This document shows positions 1 to 8,426 of a DNA stretch of 64,000 nucleotides, piece by piece. Numbering within the stretch: position 1 is the stretch's first letter; each line of letters opens with the position of its first letter. The position numbers and the translations under genes are program-made. This DNA is from Avibacterium sp. 21-586 (GTDB lineage Bacteria > Pseudomonadota > Gammaproteobacteria > Enterobacterales > Pasteurellaceae). The notes beneath the pieces were generated by a model, which searched no databases, had not been told where the DNA came from, and saw nothing but the letters and a program-made list of their open reading frames with translations. The stretch is from NCBI RefSeq assembly GCF_026226775.1, contig NZ_JAKKOD010000002.1, positions 196,501 through 260,500 of the forward strand, in the 5' to 3' direction.

Positions 1-39
1 ATTTATGAAAATAAATTTGTTATTTTTATTAAATTTAAA

Positions 40-118
40 GAAAAAAACCACCCATTAAGGGTGGTAAATAACCTAAGGAACCAATTTTTTTAACAACGAT
101 AAATTGTATTTATCTGTT
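40..118 (-). ncRNA. candidate small RNA A (tandem sibling pair)
   Basis: Read on the minus strand, this stretch has the layout of a short regulatory RNA. A 5' hairpin (GATAAAT/ATTTATC, 98-114) is followed by an unpaired linker starting GTTGTT and containing AATTGGTTCCTTAGGTTAT. A Rho-independent terminator closes it, with stem ACCACCC/GGGTGGT (47-65) followed by seven U. No convincing ORF fits. The linker recurs in the second element at 227-295, while the flanking hairpins differ in sequence but not in position. The start is inferred from a putative promoter at 125-154. Function and targets are unknown. Confidence 0.5.
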
Positions 119-124
119 AAAAGG

Positions 125-154
125 ATACTAACATAACTTTACAAAAATTTACAA
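125..154 (-). promoter_or_regulatory. putative sigma-70 promoter of small RNA A
   Basis: On the minus strand, -35 TTGTAA (149-154) and -10 TAGTAT (125-130) are separated by 18 bp. They place a start near 118, just before the 5' hairpin of candidate RNA A. The sibling element has the same 18-bp spacing, which supports both calls. Confidence 0.4.
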
Positions 155-226
155 ATGAAATTTTGAAAAATAGCTAAATTTTTTTATTTTTTCTGCCTGC
201 AGAGAATTTTTGTTCAAAATACACAC

Positions 227-295
227 AAAAAAAGCCACCTAATTCGGTGGCAACATAATTTAAGGAATCAATTTATTAAAACAACTGCAAGTTGC
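227..295 (-). ncRNA. candidate small RNA B (tandem sibling pair)
   Basis: This is the second copy of the architecture seen at 40-118. It has a 5' hairpin (CAACT/AGTTG), a linker starting GTTGTT and containing AATTGATTCCTTAAATTAT, and a terminator with stem GCCACC/GGTGGC (234-251) followed by seven U. The linker matches that of RNA A closely, whereas both hairpins have different sequences, as expected for duplicated RNAs that keep a target-binding core. It lies just upstream of luxS on the opposite strand. Function is unknown. Confidence 0.5.
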
Positions 296-301
296 TATAC
301 G

Positions 302-331
302 ATAAGACTAAATAAATTGATAAAGGTTCAA
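302..331 (-). promoter_or_regulatory. putative sigma-70 promoter of small RNA B
   Basis: On the minus strand, -35 TTGAAC (326-331) and -10 TCTTAT (302-307) are separated by 18 bp. They predict a start near 295, immediately before the 5' hairpin of candidate RNA B. It overlaps the region that must also hold the luxS promoter, so the two transcripts may compete. Confidence 0.4.
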
Positions 332-345
332 AAAAACTAGAATAT
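317..345 (+). promoter_or_regulatory. possible luxS promoter
   Basis: TTGATA (317-322) and GAATAT (340-345) are 17 bp apart, about 40 bp upstream of the luxS start. The -10 match is only fair and the surroundings are very AT-rich, so other placements are possible. Confidence 0.3.
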
Positions 346-388
346 TTTTTACATTAATTTACATAAGTAAAGTGTTAAAGGAAAGATT

Positions 389-895
389 ATGCCATTACTT
401 GACAGTTTTAAAGTTGATCATACTAAAATGAATGCCCCTGCGGTACGCGTTGCCAAGATAATGTCTACACCAAAAGGTGATGATATTACTATTTTTGATC
501 TACGTTTTTGTATTCCAAATAAAGAAATTTTACCGCCAAAGGGAATTCATACTTTGGAGCATCTTTTTGCTGGTTTTATGCGTGAGCATCTCAATAGCGA
601 CCAAGTAGAAATTATTGATATTTCGCCAATGGGATGTCGCACAGGGTTTTATATGTCTTTAATCGGTAAGCCGAATGAGCAACAAGTGGCACAAGCTTGG
701 CTTGCTTCAATGAAAGATATCTTACAAGTACAAGATCAAAAACAAATTCCAGAATTAAATGAATATCAATGCGGTACTTACACTGAGCATTCTCTTCTTG
801 AAGCCCATCAAATTGCACAGCGTATCCTTGAGTGTGGTGTTGGCGTAAATAAAAATGAAGATTTGCTATTAGATGAACGGTTATTCGCGCAATAA
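389..895 (+). CDS. luxS: S-ribosylhomocysteine lyase LuxS
   Basis: A 168-residue protein of normal LuxS length. LuxS cleaves S-ribosylhomocysteine to homocysteine and DPD, the precursor of autoinducer-2, in the activated methyl cycle of the cytoplasm. The metal site is visible as HTLEH (His54, Glu57, His58) plus the Cys in QCGTY near residue 128; the GCRTGFY segment carries the catalytic cysteine. The ATG has a good ribosome-binding site (AAAGGAAAG). It is a single-gene unit ending in a strong terminator, convergent with cpdB. Upstream sit two candidate small RNAs on the other strand. Confidence 0.98.
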   Translation: MPLLDSFKVDHTKMNAPAVRVAKIMSTPKGDDITIFDLRFCIPNKEILPPKGIHTLEHLFAGFMREHLNSDQVEIIDISPMGCRTGFYMSLIGKPNEQQVAQAWLASMKDILQVQDQKQIPELNEYQCGTYTEHSLLEAHQIAQRILECGVGVNKNEDLLLDERLFAQ

Positions 896-910
896 ACATT
901 GATCGTAGTA

Positions 911-952
911 GATAATAATACAGGCGATGGAATAATTGCCTGTATTATTATC
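911..952. terminator. bidirectional terminator between luxS and cpdB
   Basis: A perfect 15-bp inverted repeat (GATAATAATACAGGC / GCCTGTATTATTATC) with a 12-nt loop lies between the two convergent genes. A Hin-type uptake signal (AAAGTGCGGT) follows directly. It probably ends transcription from both sides. Confidence 0.75.
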
Positions 953-963
953 AAAAGTGCGGT

Positions 964-2937
964 CTATTTTTTGTTTAAATTTATTTGGTAAACCGCAAAG
1001 CCTAGTTCATCTTGCCCAACGTAATCCATTGGATATTGCGCTTTTTCCTTAATGAAGGCCTTTGCCTTATCGCTTGGAGACGTTTCCACTTGTACTTTCA
1101 ATGGCTGAGTGGTGGCAATTGGGGCAAGTTTCCAGTTATTATCCGCAGAAGGGATTACTTCGCCTTTTTCTTTGGTGGTTTGGCTGATATAGTTCGCCAA
1201 AATTTGACGGTTTTCATCAGGGGAAGCAAAGACGATATGTGCATCACCCGTGCCAGGGAATTTGCCTGAATAAGCACGATAATTATTGGTCGCAATTAAG
1301 AATTGATCGCTATCTTGCACTGGCTTGCCTTGATAAGTGAGATTAACAATGCGTGATGCCTTGTCATTAATGAGCTTGCAGTCACCGTCATAACGGGCCG
1401 GCTGGGTAACATCAATTTCATAATTCACCCCGTCAATCACATCAAAATTGTAAGTACGGAAACCGTTCCAATTTAACAAGGATTGTGGTTTGTCGCTACT
1501 TGGATCGATTTGATTAAACATTCCTGCACTGCACTCAAGCCATTGTTTCAGTTCAGCACCACTTACTTTAACAATCACCAAGGTATTTGGGTAGAGATAG
1601 AGATCTGCCGCATTGCGGAAGGTGAGATCGCCTTTATCTACTTCCACATAAGCGCTTGGATCGTTTTTACGTCCACCGACTTTAAATGGCGCTGCCGCAC
1701 TCAACACAGGAATACCCGCTAGATCAGGCAGATTTTTTACCACGTTTTCGGCGTAGGCTTGTTGCGCTTGGTTTACGATTTGTACCGTTGGATCATCTTG
1801 GAACAAGGCAAGGAAGCTATACATATTGTCAGAGGCTTTACCAATCGGTTGTGCTACAAAGGCGCGAGTGGCTTCGTGAATTGGGGTAAGTAATGCCGCA
1901 ACTTCAGGGTGATTGCCCACAAGCGCTTTTTTCTTATCTGCATCATAAATCGGACGCAATGCTGCGCGGCCGTCAGTAACAAACCATTTACCGTTATGTT
2001 GATTTAAGGTCAGATCCACCACGCTGATATTATTTGCCCAATAACCCGCCATACTTTCTGGCACGCCATTCATTGTGCCTTTTTCAATATCCGCCCCTTT
2101 GCTGCTAGCAAATTCTTTGTTTGGAAATAAGCGGTGTGAATGGCCGAAAATCACGGCATCAATGCCTTTTACATCGGCTAAATGGAAAGCGGCATTTTCT
2201 TCACCTTCTTTGTAAGGTTCATCGGAAGGGCCGGTGTGTGCCAGTGCAACAATAATGTCAGCACCTTGAGCTTTCACGATTGGCACATATTTTTCTGCGG
2301 TTTTTTTAATATCGTAGGTTTTCACTTTGCCTTCTAAATTGGCTTTATCCCACACCATTACTTGTGGTGGCACAAAGCCAATATAACCAATTTTGATTTG
2401 ATGCGTGTTGCCCGCATTATCTGTTACGCTTTTTTCTTGAATAAAATAAGGTTGGAAATAAGGCTGGTCATCGCTGGCTTTCACCACATTGGCGTTGATA
2501 ATAGGAAAGTGGGCTTGCTTAATGGCGCGATCTAAATAATCTAAACCATAGTTGAACTCGTGATTGCCGATTGTTCCCACATCATAGTGCATTGCATTTA
2601 GGGCTAAAATGGACGGATTTGGCTTGCCCTCTTTATCTCCTTTAGCGGCTTGATAATCGGCAATCGGATTGCCTTGAATTAAATCGCCATTATCCACTAA
2701 CACCGAGTTTTTCACTTCTTGACGAGCGCTTGCAATCAGGCTTGCAGCACGGGTAAAGCCGAATTTATCCGTAGGCGCATCTTTGTAATAGTCAAAATCG
2801 GTCAAAAAACCGTGAATATCCGTAGTGGCAATAATGCGCAACGCCACCTTGGTATTTTGCTCCGCCGCATTGAGTGATAAGCTGTTTACACTGAATAAAC
2901 TTAATGCGCCAAGACGCAGGAATTTTCTTCTATCCAT
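964..2937 (-). CDS. cpdB: 2',3'-cyclic-nucleotide 2'-phosphodiesterase / 3'-nucleotidase
   Basis: A 657-residue periplasmic nucleotidase matching the CpdB family in length and order. The N-terminal calcineurin-like metallophosphatase domain shows the metal motifs [27 protein letters not shown] and FGHSH within about residues 35-270. The C-terminal 5'-nucleotidase substrate domain follows. The enzyme turns 2',3'-cyclic nucleotides and 3'-nucleotides into nucleosides and phosphate for uptake. The signal peptide carries RRKFLR before its hydrophobic stretch, which looks like a twin-arginine signal. It is monocistronic. Confidence 0.95.
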   Translation of the reverse strand: MDRRKFLRLGALSLFSVNSLSLNAAEQNTKVALRIIATTDIHGFLTDFDYYKDAPTDKFGFTRAASLIASARQEVKNSVLVDNGDLIQGNPIADYQAAKGDKEGKPNPSILALNAMHYDVGTIGNHEFNYGLDYLDRAIKQAHFPIINANVVKASDDQPYFQPYFIQEKSVTDNAGNTHQIKIGYIGFVPPQVMVWDKANLEGKVKTYDIKKTAEKYVPIVKAQGADIIVALAHTGPSDEPYKEGEENAAFHLADVKGIDAVIFGHSHRLFPNKEFASSKGADIEKGTMNGVPESMAGYWANNISVVDLTLNQHNGKWFVTDGRAALRPIYDADKKKALVGNHPEVAALLTPIHEATRAFVAQPIGKASDNMYSFLALFQDDPTVQIVNQAQQAYAENVVKNLPDLAGIPVLSAAAPFKVGGRKNDPSAYVEVDKGDLTFRNAADLYLYPNTLVIVKVSGAELKQWLECSAGMFNQIDPSSDKPQSLLNWNGFRTYNFDVIDGVNYEIDVTQPARYDGDCKLINDKASRIVNLTYQGKPVQDSDQFLIATNNYRAYSGKFPGTGDAHIVFASPDENRQILANYISQTTKEKGEVIPSADNNWKLAPIATTQPLKVQVETSPSDKAKAFIKEKAQYPMDYVGQDELGFAVYQINLNKK

Positions 2938-3044
2938 ATTTTCTCCTTTCTATTTGTTGTAAGCTAAGCCTTTGGTATTGTACGCAAATTTTTGATTTCG
3001 CTCTACATTTTTGTAGAAAGTGCGGTGAGAAAAAAGAAAAAATA

Positions 3045-3065
3045 AAGCCCGAATATTTCGGGCTT
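3045..3065 (-). terminator. terminator downstream of the YagU-like gene
   Basis: A 9-bp stem AAGCCCGAA/TTCGGGCTT with a 3-nt loop. On the minus strand it is followed by a U-rich run, right after the stop codon of the YagU-like gene and before cpdB. Confidence 0.65.
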
Positions 3066-3072
3066 CATTTGA

Positions 3073-3678
3073 TTAACGATAAGGTTGATCTAATGGAACT
3101 TCAGGGTCTGGTTGACGTGTAATTCGATTACGTAAATCACGGCGAATAACCTCAATTGTCCAGAACCAGAAAATGTGGCCGACTAACTCAGAAATATGTT
3201 CGTATAATGGCCATTCTGCAACTGGTGGCGTTAAACCTAAGGCTGGGAATGTAATATAATGTACACAAATATCGGCAATCAAACCAGCACCAATACCTTG
3301 CCAGAATTTAATTTTAGGAAAGCGTTCAGCAACGATACAGTAGCCAATTGCAAATACTAAAGAAAATGTGATGTGTGTTACACCAATCCAGTTAAAACCA
3401 TGATCTGCAAAAGTAAATACCGCTTCAGTTGGGTCGATACCGAAGTAATCGCGCAAGAAAACATGCGGAGGATTTAAAAATGCACGAGAACATACTTCTA
3501 ATGCTTGTGAAGGGTCTTGGCAAGCTGCAACGAATAAGTCGAATGGACTACGTGGCGGAAACGGATGTTCTGCTCCCCATTTTACAAATGCAGAAATTAA
3601 ACCTGCGATAACACCAACGAAAGCCGCAACGCCATAGCGACGGCGAGCTGGATTAGTTTGACTAAAAATACCTGACAT
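3073..3678 (-). CDS. YagU-like inner-membrane protein (DUF1440)
   Basis: A 201-residue hydrophobic protein with about four predicted membrane segments: near 18-35, 95-115, 123-145 and 160-175. The length and overall pattern fit the YagU/DUF1440 family. In E. coli YagU has been linked to acid resistance, but its biochemical role is not established. The ATG is preceded by AAGGAG on the minus strand. It is divergent from sdhE and ends in its own hairpin terminator, so it is probably monocistronic. Confidence 0.8.
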   Translation of the reverse strand: MSGIFSQTNPARRRYGVAAFVGVIAGLISAFVKWGAEHPFPPRSPFDLFVAACQDPSQALEVCSRAFLNPPHVFLRDYFGIDPTEAVFTFADHGFNWIGVTHITFSLVFAIGYCIVAERFPKIKFWQGIGAGLIADICVHYITFPALGLTPPVAEWPLYEHISELVGHIFWFWTIEVIRRDLRNRITRQPDPEVPLDQPYR

Positions 3679-3877
3679 ACAGTATACTCCTTAAATGTTA
3701 ATATATTGTTTTCATTCTATTTTAATATTTATTAAAATTTATAAAATAAATAGAATGAGCGCTTGAATTTTAAGCTTAATCTTAGAATAGTCAAGCGATT
3801 TATCACCATAACGAGTTAATTCTTAAGAGGTAATGAGATCTCATAAAAAATCACCACACTTCCCCCTTAATTTTAGC

Positions 3878-3883
3878 TATAAT
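3878..3883 (+). promoter_or_regulatory. putative -10 box for sdhE
   Basis: A consensus TATAAT hexamer preceded by TAGC lies 27 bp before the sdhE start. No convincing -35 is seen. The 230-bp gap 3679-3909 otherwise holds only AT-rich sequence shared with the divergent YagU-like gene. Confidence 0.35.
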
Positions 3884-3909
3884 TTACCCATTATTCAGTT
3901 CAGATAAAG

Positions 3910-4164
3910 ATGATAATGACAATTCATAATAAATTTCATTTGGAATGGGCGTGCCGACGTGGGATGTTGGAGTTAGATAAGCTGATTATGCCTTTTTTTC
4001 AGCAATATTTTGACCAACTCAGCGAACCACAAAAAGATACCTTTGTTCGACTGTTAGAGGCTACTGACCTAGAGTTATTTTCTTGGTTTTTTAACCGAAA
4101 ACCCGCACCAGATCTTGAATTACAGCAAATGGTTTCCTATATACAAGAAAAATTATCAAGCTAA
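3910..4164 (+). CDS. sdhE: FAD assembly factor SdhE
   Basis: An 84-residue protein of the SdhE/YgfY (CptB) family, which promotes covalent flavin attachment to SdhA and FrdA. The family signature RGMLELD (residues about 18-24) is present, as are the later PDLELF-like helices of the five-helix bundle. Two in-frame starts exist (ATG at 3910 and 3916) with no strong ribosome-binding site, so the N-terminus is uncertain by two residues. It lies directly upstream of rpoE. Confidence 0.92.
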   Translation: MIMTIHNKFHLEWACRRGMLELDKLIMPFFQQYFDQLSEPQKDTFVRLLEATDLELFSWFFNRKPAPDLELQQMVSYIQEKLSS

Positions 4165-4179
4165 TTTGATAAAAAGATT

Positions 4180-4206
4180 GAACTTTTACGATTTTCACCC
4201 CTCTAA
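4180..4206 (+). promoter_or_regulatory. sigma-E autoregulated promoter of rpoE
   Basis: GAACTT (4180-4185) and TCTAA (4202-4206) are spaced 16 bp apart, matching the sigma-E consensus (GGAACTT, about 16 bp, TCTRA). It lies about 60 bp upstream of the rpoE start, where the autoregulated promoter is found in enterobacteria. Confidence 0.75.
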
Positions 4207-4265
4207 GAGAACACGAGCTTGCTGTCTTGTGTATCAAGGCTTGTTAGAGGTGTATAAGAGGTTAT

Positions 4266-4841
4266 ATGACTGAACAGCTAACAGATCAGGCTTTGGTAGA
4301 AAGGGTACAGCAGGGAGATAAGAAGGCATTCAATTTGTTGGTATCGCGTTATCAAAATAAGGTGGCAGGGCTATTAACCCGTTATGTGTCGCCGAATGAT
4401 ATTCCCGATGTTGTACAAGAATCGTTCATTAAAGCGTATCGCTCCATTGAATCATTCCGCGGTGACAGTGCTTTCTATACTTGGCTATATCGTATCGCCG
4501 TGAACACGGCAAAGAATTATTTAACCGCACAGGGGCGTCGTCCGCCGAATGAAGATATTCTGGCAGATGAAGCAGAATCCTATGATGTGGGAACGAATTT
4601 ACGGGACGTAGATACGCCCGAAAATCAGATGTTATCTGGTGAATTGAAGAAGATCATTTTTGATACCATTCATAGTATGCAAGAAGACTTAAAAACAGCT
4701 ATCACCTTGCGTGAGTTAGAGGGACTAAGTTATGAAGAAATTGCTGATATTATGAATTGTCCAGTAGGAACGGTACGTTCGCGTATTTTCCGCGCAAGGG
4801 AGATTATCGAAAATAAAATTCAACCCCTTCTTCAAGGCTAG
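4266..4841 (+). CDS. rpoE: RNA polymerase sigma-E factor
   Basis: A 191-residue ECF sigma factor, nearly collinear with E. coli RpoE. Region 2 includes DVVQESFIKAYRS and DSAFYTWLYRIAVNTAKNY; region 4 includes GLSYEEIADIMNCPVGTVRSR, the -35-binding helix-turn-helix. It directs the response to misfolded outer-membrane proteins. It is the first gene of rpoE-rseA-rseB-rseC and has its own sigma-E promoter at 4180-4206. The ATG follows AAGAGGTT. Confidence 0.98.
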   Translation: MTEQLTDQALVERVQQGDKKAFNLLVSRYQNKVAGLLTRYVSPNDIPDVVQESFIKAYRSIESFRGDSAFYTWLYRIAVNTAKNYLTAQGRRPPNEDILADEAESYDVGTNLRDVDTPENQMLSGELKKIIFDTIHSMQEDLKTAITLRELEGLSYEEIADIMNCPVGTVRSRIFRAREIIENKIQPLLQG

Positions 4842-4888
4842 TACAACATTAGTAACATTAAATAAAAGAGAAAACCCTGGAGTTTACA

Positions 4889-5464
4889 ATGCAAAAAGAG
4901 CAACTTTCCGCTTACATTGATGGCGAACAAATCAGCGAGGCAATGACAGAGAAACTTTGCCAAGACGCTGATTTACAAAAATCCTGGGCAAATTTTCATA
5001 CTATTCGTGCAGTAATGCGTCAGGAAAGTAAAGTGTTATTAGGGGCGGATTTCACTGCAAAAATAGCGGACTTAATTGAGCAAGAAGAAATTATGGTGGC
5101 TGAACCTATGGTTTCTCAACCGATGCCAGAAGAAACAGCACAATCGCCATTTATGCAAAAATTGAAAGCTTGGTTGATGCCAATGACCCAATTTGCCGTG
5201 GCGGCCGGCGTGTGCTTAGTCGCGGTGATGGGGGTACAAAGTTTTATGGCTCACAGCGGAAAAGAAAGCCAAGATGCACCTGTATTGCAAACCTTGCCAT
5301 TTAATAACTCGGTGCAAGAAGTAAGCTATAATGCGCCCTCTCAATCGGTGATAACGCCTGAGCAAATTGAACAAAAAAATAAACGTGTTGATTCAATGTT
5401 ACAAAGCTACGAATTGCAAAAACGCATTTATGCGGATAGATTAAATTTGCAAAATCAGAAATAA
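4889..5464 (+). CDS. rseA: anti-sigma-E factor RseA
   Basis: A 191-residue single-pass membrane protein. The N-terminal cytoplasmic anti-sigma domain (about 1-70, starting with the usual Ser-Ala-Tyr-Ile-Asp-Gly pattern) binds RpoE. A hydrophobic segment at about 102-121 spans the inner membrane, and the C-terminal part would be periplasmic, where RseB binds and DegS cuts. Haemophilus literature also calls this mclA. It starts 47 bp after rpoE, and a hairpin separates it from rseB. Confidence 0.93.
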   Translation: MQKEQLSAYIDGEQISEAMTEKLCQDADLQKSWANFHTIRAVMRQESKVLLGADFTAKIADLIEQEEIMVAEPMVSQPMPEETAQSPFMQKLKAWLMPMTQFAVAAGVCLVAVMGVQSFMAHSGKESQDAPVLQTLPFNNSVQEVSYNAPSQSVITPEQIEQKNKRVDSMLQSYELQKRIYADRLNLQNQK

Positions 5465-5484
5465 GAATGAATGAAGTTTAGGTT

Positions 5485-5510
5485 ATTCACCACCATTTTT
5501 GGTGGTGAAT
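5485..5510 (+). terminator. intra-operon hairpin between rseA and rseB
   Basis: An 11-bp perfect stem (ATTCACCACCA / TGGTGGTGAAT) with a 4-nt loop, followed by TTGTTTG, lies in the rseA-rseB gap. The U run is imperfect, so it may attenuate rather than end transcription, reducing rseB-rseC relative to rpoE-rseA. Confidence 0.5.
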
Positions 5511-5537
5511 TTGTTTGTATCCTATGTGTGAATAACA

Positions 5538-6497
5538 ATGTTAAAAACGATCAAAAAAATCACCGCACTTTCCTTAGTGCTACTTTCTGCAACCCCTTTA
5601 TGGGCTGCTGAGCCTGATGCGGTACAGCCTCGCCAATTGCTAGAAGAAATGCAACAGGCCGGCTCTCATCTGAACTATGAAATTGCTTTCGTGCAGACTA
5701 CGCCTAATATGGCTTCGCTACGTTATAGCCATATTCATCATAACGGCAAAACTTACGCGCAACTGCTCACGCTTGATGGAATGCCACAGCAAATTGTGCA
5801 ACGTGATAATGTGGTAAGCTATTTTCAACCGAATTATTCTCCATTCTCGATTAATGCTAATCATATTGTGGATAGCTTGCCTGCCATTATGTGGAGCAAT
5901 CTTGATGTACTGAAACAAAATTATGATTTTATCTATATAGGGCGTAACCGCGTGGCAGATCGTGTGGTAAGAACCATTCGTATATTGCCGAAAGATGATT
6001 TTCGCTATCAATATGTTGTGTTTATTGATGAACAAAGCCATCTATTACTACGCAGTGATGTGCTAGATCGAGAAAATAACCTATTAGAACAATTCCGTGT
6101 GGTGAACTTATATCAAATCCAACAATTTGATGATTTGTTCAATATTATTAATCATATGGGCTTTCCTGCATTGATTAACGATAAAACAACTTTCCAACCG
6201 AGCAAAGAAGCCTTTAATTGGCAGCCAGGCTGGTTACCAAACGGGTTTAAGCTGATTAATCGCAGTGTGGAAATGAATGGTGAAGAACGCATTGAAGCAC
6301 AGCTTTACAGCGATGGATTATTTTCCTTTACGCTTTATCGGTCGGCGTCTATTTTACCAAATGAAGAAAAAAATGGTTGGTGGAATGGTACTAAAACTTT
6401 TTATAGCGAAACCTTTGGGGATAACGAATTTACTTTTGTTGGGCAATTGCCAATTTCCACAGCAAAAAGTATCGTGCGAGATATTAAGGTGAAGTAA
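5538..6497 (+). CDS. rseB: periplasmic sigma-E regulator RseB
   Basis: A 319-residue protein with an N-terminal signal peptide ending near WAAEP (residue about 24). The LolA-like large domain and the smaller C-terminal domain match RseB in length and order. RseB binds the periplasmic part of RseA and protects it from DegS until released. Its stop codon is immediately followed by the rseC start, so the two are probably translationally coupled. Confidence 0.95.
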   Translation: MLKTIKKITALSLVLLSATPLWAAEPDAVQPRQLLEEMQQAGSHLNYEIAFVQTTPNMASLRYSHIHHNGKTYAQLLTLDGMPQQIVQRDNVVSYFQPNYSPFSINANHIVDSLPAIMWSNLDVLKQNYDFIYIGRNRVADRVVRTIRILPKDDFRYQYVVFIDEQSHLLLRSDVLDRENNLLEQFRVVNLYQIQQFDDLFNIINHMGFPALINDKTTFQPSKEAFNWQPGWLPNGFKLINRSVEMNGEERIEAQLYSDGLFSFTLYRSASILPNEEKNGWWNGTKTFYSETFGDNEFTFVGQLPISTAKSIVRDIKVK

Positions 6498-6932
6498 ATG
6501 CTAAAAGAACGTGCGGTGGTAATTTCTTACCAAGCTGGTATTGCAAAAGTGAAATGCCAATCGCAAACTGCATGTGGGAGCTGTGCAGCAAAGTCCACCT
6601 GTGGTTCCGCTGCATTGGCTGAACTTAATGGTACAGATAGAGCACATTTTTTTGATGTGGAAACTATCACGCCAGTGAAAGCTGGACAAATTATTGAAAT
6701 TGGTTTAATGGAACGCTCGCTGATTTTTTCTAGTTTGCTAGCGTATTTTTTTCCTTTACTCACTTTATTACTTTCCACGCTGATCGCCGATCAGTTTTTC
6801 CAAGCCGAACTTTGGCAAGGCATTTTTATCGTTTTTTGCACCGCACTTGCTTTTGCTATTGTCCACCTTGTATCAAAATCTTGGCACAAAAAAGCCAGCT
6901 ACCGTCCTATTTTTTTGCGTGTGCTCCAATAA
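6498..6932 (+). CDS. rseC: SoxR-reducing system protein RseC
   Basis: A 144-residue inner-membrane protein. The N-terminal cysteine cluster (C-x8-C-x2-C with a further Cys, around TACGSCAAKSTCG) and the two central-to-C-terminal membrane segments (about 73-92 and 102-122) are typical of RseC. Family members act in electron transfer to SoxR and RnfC-type complexes. It is the last gene of the rpoE operon. A weak stem-loop (about 6958-6992) follows. Confidence 0.92.
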   Translation: MLKERAVVISYQAGIAKVKCQSQTACGSCAAKSTCGSAALAELNGTDRAHFFDVETITPVKAGQIIEIGLMERSLIFSSLLAYFFPLLTLLLSTLIADQFFQAELWQGIFIVFCTALAFAIVHLVSKSWHKKASYRPIFLRVLQ

Positions 6933-7011
6933 TTATTTCTCTTTTTTCCAGAAAATAAAACCGCTGTTAATTTGAAGGCGGCTTTATCTTTAGGATAAGA
7001 AAGGATCTCGT

Positions 7012-7494
7012 TTAGGCATTTGGATCAAAATTTACCGCACCTACATAGCCTAATTGTTGCCACGCTTCATAAACAGCTACAGCAACGGAATTAGATAAAT
7101 TCATACTACGACTATTTTCTGTCATTGGAATACGGATTTTCTGTTCCATCGGCATTTCATCTAAAATCGCCATTGGTATCCCGCGGGTTTCAGGCCCAAA
7201 CATAAGATAATCTCCTTCCTGGTAAGCTACTTGGCTGTGAGCTAAACGGCCTTTAGTTGTCATTGCAAATAAACGTTTAGGCTGCTCGCTAGCAAGAAAA
7301 TTGGCAAAGGTTTTATGCTTTTTGATGTCAGCAAATTCGTGATAATCCAATCCAGAGCGGCGTAATCGTTTGTCATCCCAAGCAAAACCAAGCGGCTCAA
7401 TTAAATGCAAGCGAAATCCCGTGTTAGCACAAAGGCGAATAATATTTCCTGTATTTTGCGGGATTTCTGGTTCATACAAAACAATATCTAACAT
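7012..7494 (-). CDS. trmL: tRNA (cytidine(34)-2'-O)-methyltransferase TrmL
   Basis: A 160-residue SPOUT methyltransferase. It methylates the 2'-OH of the wobble nucleotide (C34/cmnm5U34) in tRNA-Leu. The knotted SAM-binding segment is seen as FGPETRGIP and [22 protein letters not shown] near the C-terminus. Length matches E. coli TrmL (YibK). Before prophage insertion the XRE regulator gene now at 43615-43887 lay directly upstream on the same strand. Confidence 0.95.
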   Translation of the reverse strand: MLDIVLYEPEIPQNTGNIIRLCANTGFRLHLIEPLGFAWDDKRLRRSGLDYHEFADIKKHKTFANFLASEQPKRLFAMTTKGRLAHSQVAYQEGDYLMFGPETRGIPMAILDEMPMEQKIRIPMTENSRSMNLSNSVAVAVYEAWQQLGYVGAVNFDPNA

Positions 7495-7578
7495 AATTTT
7501 CCTTACTTAGCTGCCTATGTGAGAATTTTACTCTTGAATTTGGCAAGATCAAACTTGATCAGAAATTTTTCTTTTTTT

Positions 7579-7583
7579 ATCGC
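7579..7583. repeat. left target-site duplication ATCGC
   Basis: These five bases touch the left TG terminus of the prophage and are repeated exactly at 43618-43622 after the right CA terminus. A 5-bp duplication is the hallmark of Mu transposition. Confidence 0.93.
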
Positions 7584-7768
7584 TGTAACCAACCACACAA
7601 AGTGAGAAATTAGGACTTATGTTGAATTAAACGGAATTAAGTGGTCGGAAGTCTTATAGAATAAGGGGTTGAGAGAGTTCAGCCCCTTTTTTATTGAAAG
7701 AAATTTAAAGATGAGAAAATGAGAAAAATTAGCTGATTAGAGCCAGTTTAACCGCTTAAAGTGAGAAA
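7584..7768. other. left prophage end with MuA-type binding motifs
   Basis: TGAGAAA occurs at 7603-7609 (19 bp from the terminus), 7712-7718, 7720-7726 and 7762-7768. A terminal site plus two or three spaced internal sites resembles L1, L2 and L3 of Mu, to which the transposase binds. The gap 7584-7937 has no gene; besides these motifs it holds a terminator, a TTTAAA array and an inverted repeat. Confidence 0.7.
7663..7694 (+). terminator. terminator inside the left prophage end
   Basis: A stem AAGGGG-T-TGA pairing with TCA-G-CCCCTT (one G-U pair), followed by TTTTTTATT on the plus strand. It would stop host transcription entering the prophage from the left. Confidence 0.6.
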
Positions 7769-7780
7769 CACAGATCCAAA

Positions 7781-7807
7781 TTTAAAAGCGTTTAAATGAC
7801 GTTTAAA
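7781..7807. repeat. phased TTTAAA array, left end
   Basis: Three TTTAAA hexamers start at 7781, 7791 and 7802, spacing 10 and 11 bp, i.e. one DNA turn apart. This is one of many such arrays in the gaps of this prophage. The motif is self-complementary, so it could be a protein site on DNA or form short RNA hairpins. Confidence 0.7.
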
Positions 7808-7885
7808 TTTATATGATTAGCCTTTAACCATTTAGAGTTATATCACCTTGAAAAAACCAATAAACCTTTTTATTATCAATTCATT

Positions 7886-7914
7886 AGGTGCTTAAAAATC
7901 AAAAATAAGCACCT
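7886..7914 (-). terminator. inverted repeat downstream of the repressor gene
   Basis: A 9-bp perfect stem AGGTGCTTA/TAAGCACCT with an 11-nt AT-rich loop lies 24 bp past the stop codon of c. The following U run is poor, so it is only a possible terminator for the leftward repressor transcript. Confidence 0.35.
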
Positions 7915-7937
7915 TAGATGCCTTTTTGTCTGAAACC

Positions 7938-8426
7938 TTAGGCTACGGCACAAACCTCAGCCGTGGTTTGGCTCTCTTTTTGTTCCTTTTCAGTCTGGAT
8001 AGCCCATGCTTCAGCCGTTGCTAACAAGCCAACTCGTCTATCTTCATTACACCGCCTAAACGCACACACAAGCTGCCATTCGTCATTCGTTAAGCCTTCT
8101 GGTGGCTTAGGCGAAATAAAGCCTTGTGCCTTAGTTTCTAAGGCTTGTAGCTTGTTTTCTAGCTGATCTATGCGTTTTTGTAAATCATCTTGGCTTCGTT
8201 CCATTGGCTTATCTGGTGCTTTTGTTAGTGGCTCAGAAAATCCCAAAGCCTGCTGCACTGCCAATGGCATATCGCCAATATAATATTCAAATACTTTACC
8301 TTTTACACCCCTAATGCGACGTCTTTGCCAATTTTCCAACTTTGCTTTTTTAGTAATTCCTTGCACAGTGTTTGGCAACCCTGCCACACCCAAAAGTTCA
8401 TTTAATTTAAACCATTCTTGGATCAT
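7938..8426 (-). CDS. Mu-type prophage repressor (c)
   Basis: A 162-residue protein whose first 65 residues form a Mu-type winged-helix DNA-binding domain (LLGVAGLPNTVQGITKKAK, then the ENWQRRR stretch). The same domain stands at the start of the transposase encoded at 8887. Mu repressor and MuA share this domain, so they bind related operators. The rest holds a Gln/Lys-rich probable coiled coil (about 75-105). The ATG at 8426 is chosen for its AAGG ribosome-binding site and because it begins the conserved domain; an in-frame ATG at 8483 lies further upstream. It is divergent from ner. Confidence 0.85.
   Translation of the reverse strand: MIQEWFKLNELLGVAGLPNTVQGITKKAKLENWQRRRIRGVKGKVFEYYIGDMPLAVQQALGFSEPLTKAPDKPMERSQDDLQKRIDQLENKLQALETKAQGFISPKPPEGLTNDEWQLVCAFRRCNEDRRVGLLATAEAWAIQTEKEQKESQTTAEVCAVA

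Noticed and set aside
7547-7560. palindrome GATCAA-AC-TTGATC as an operator of trmL
   Set aside because: It partly overlaps the former 3' end of the XRE gene and is a single short palindrome; chance or a minor terminator explains it as well.
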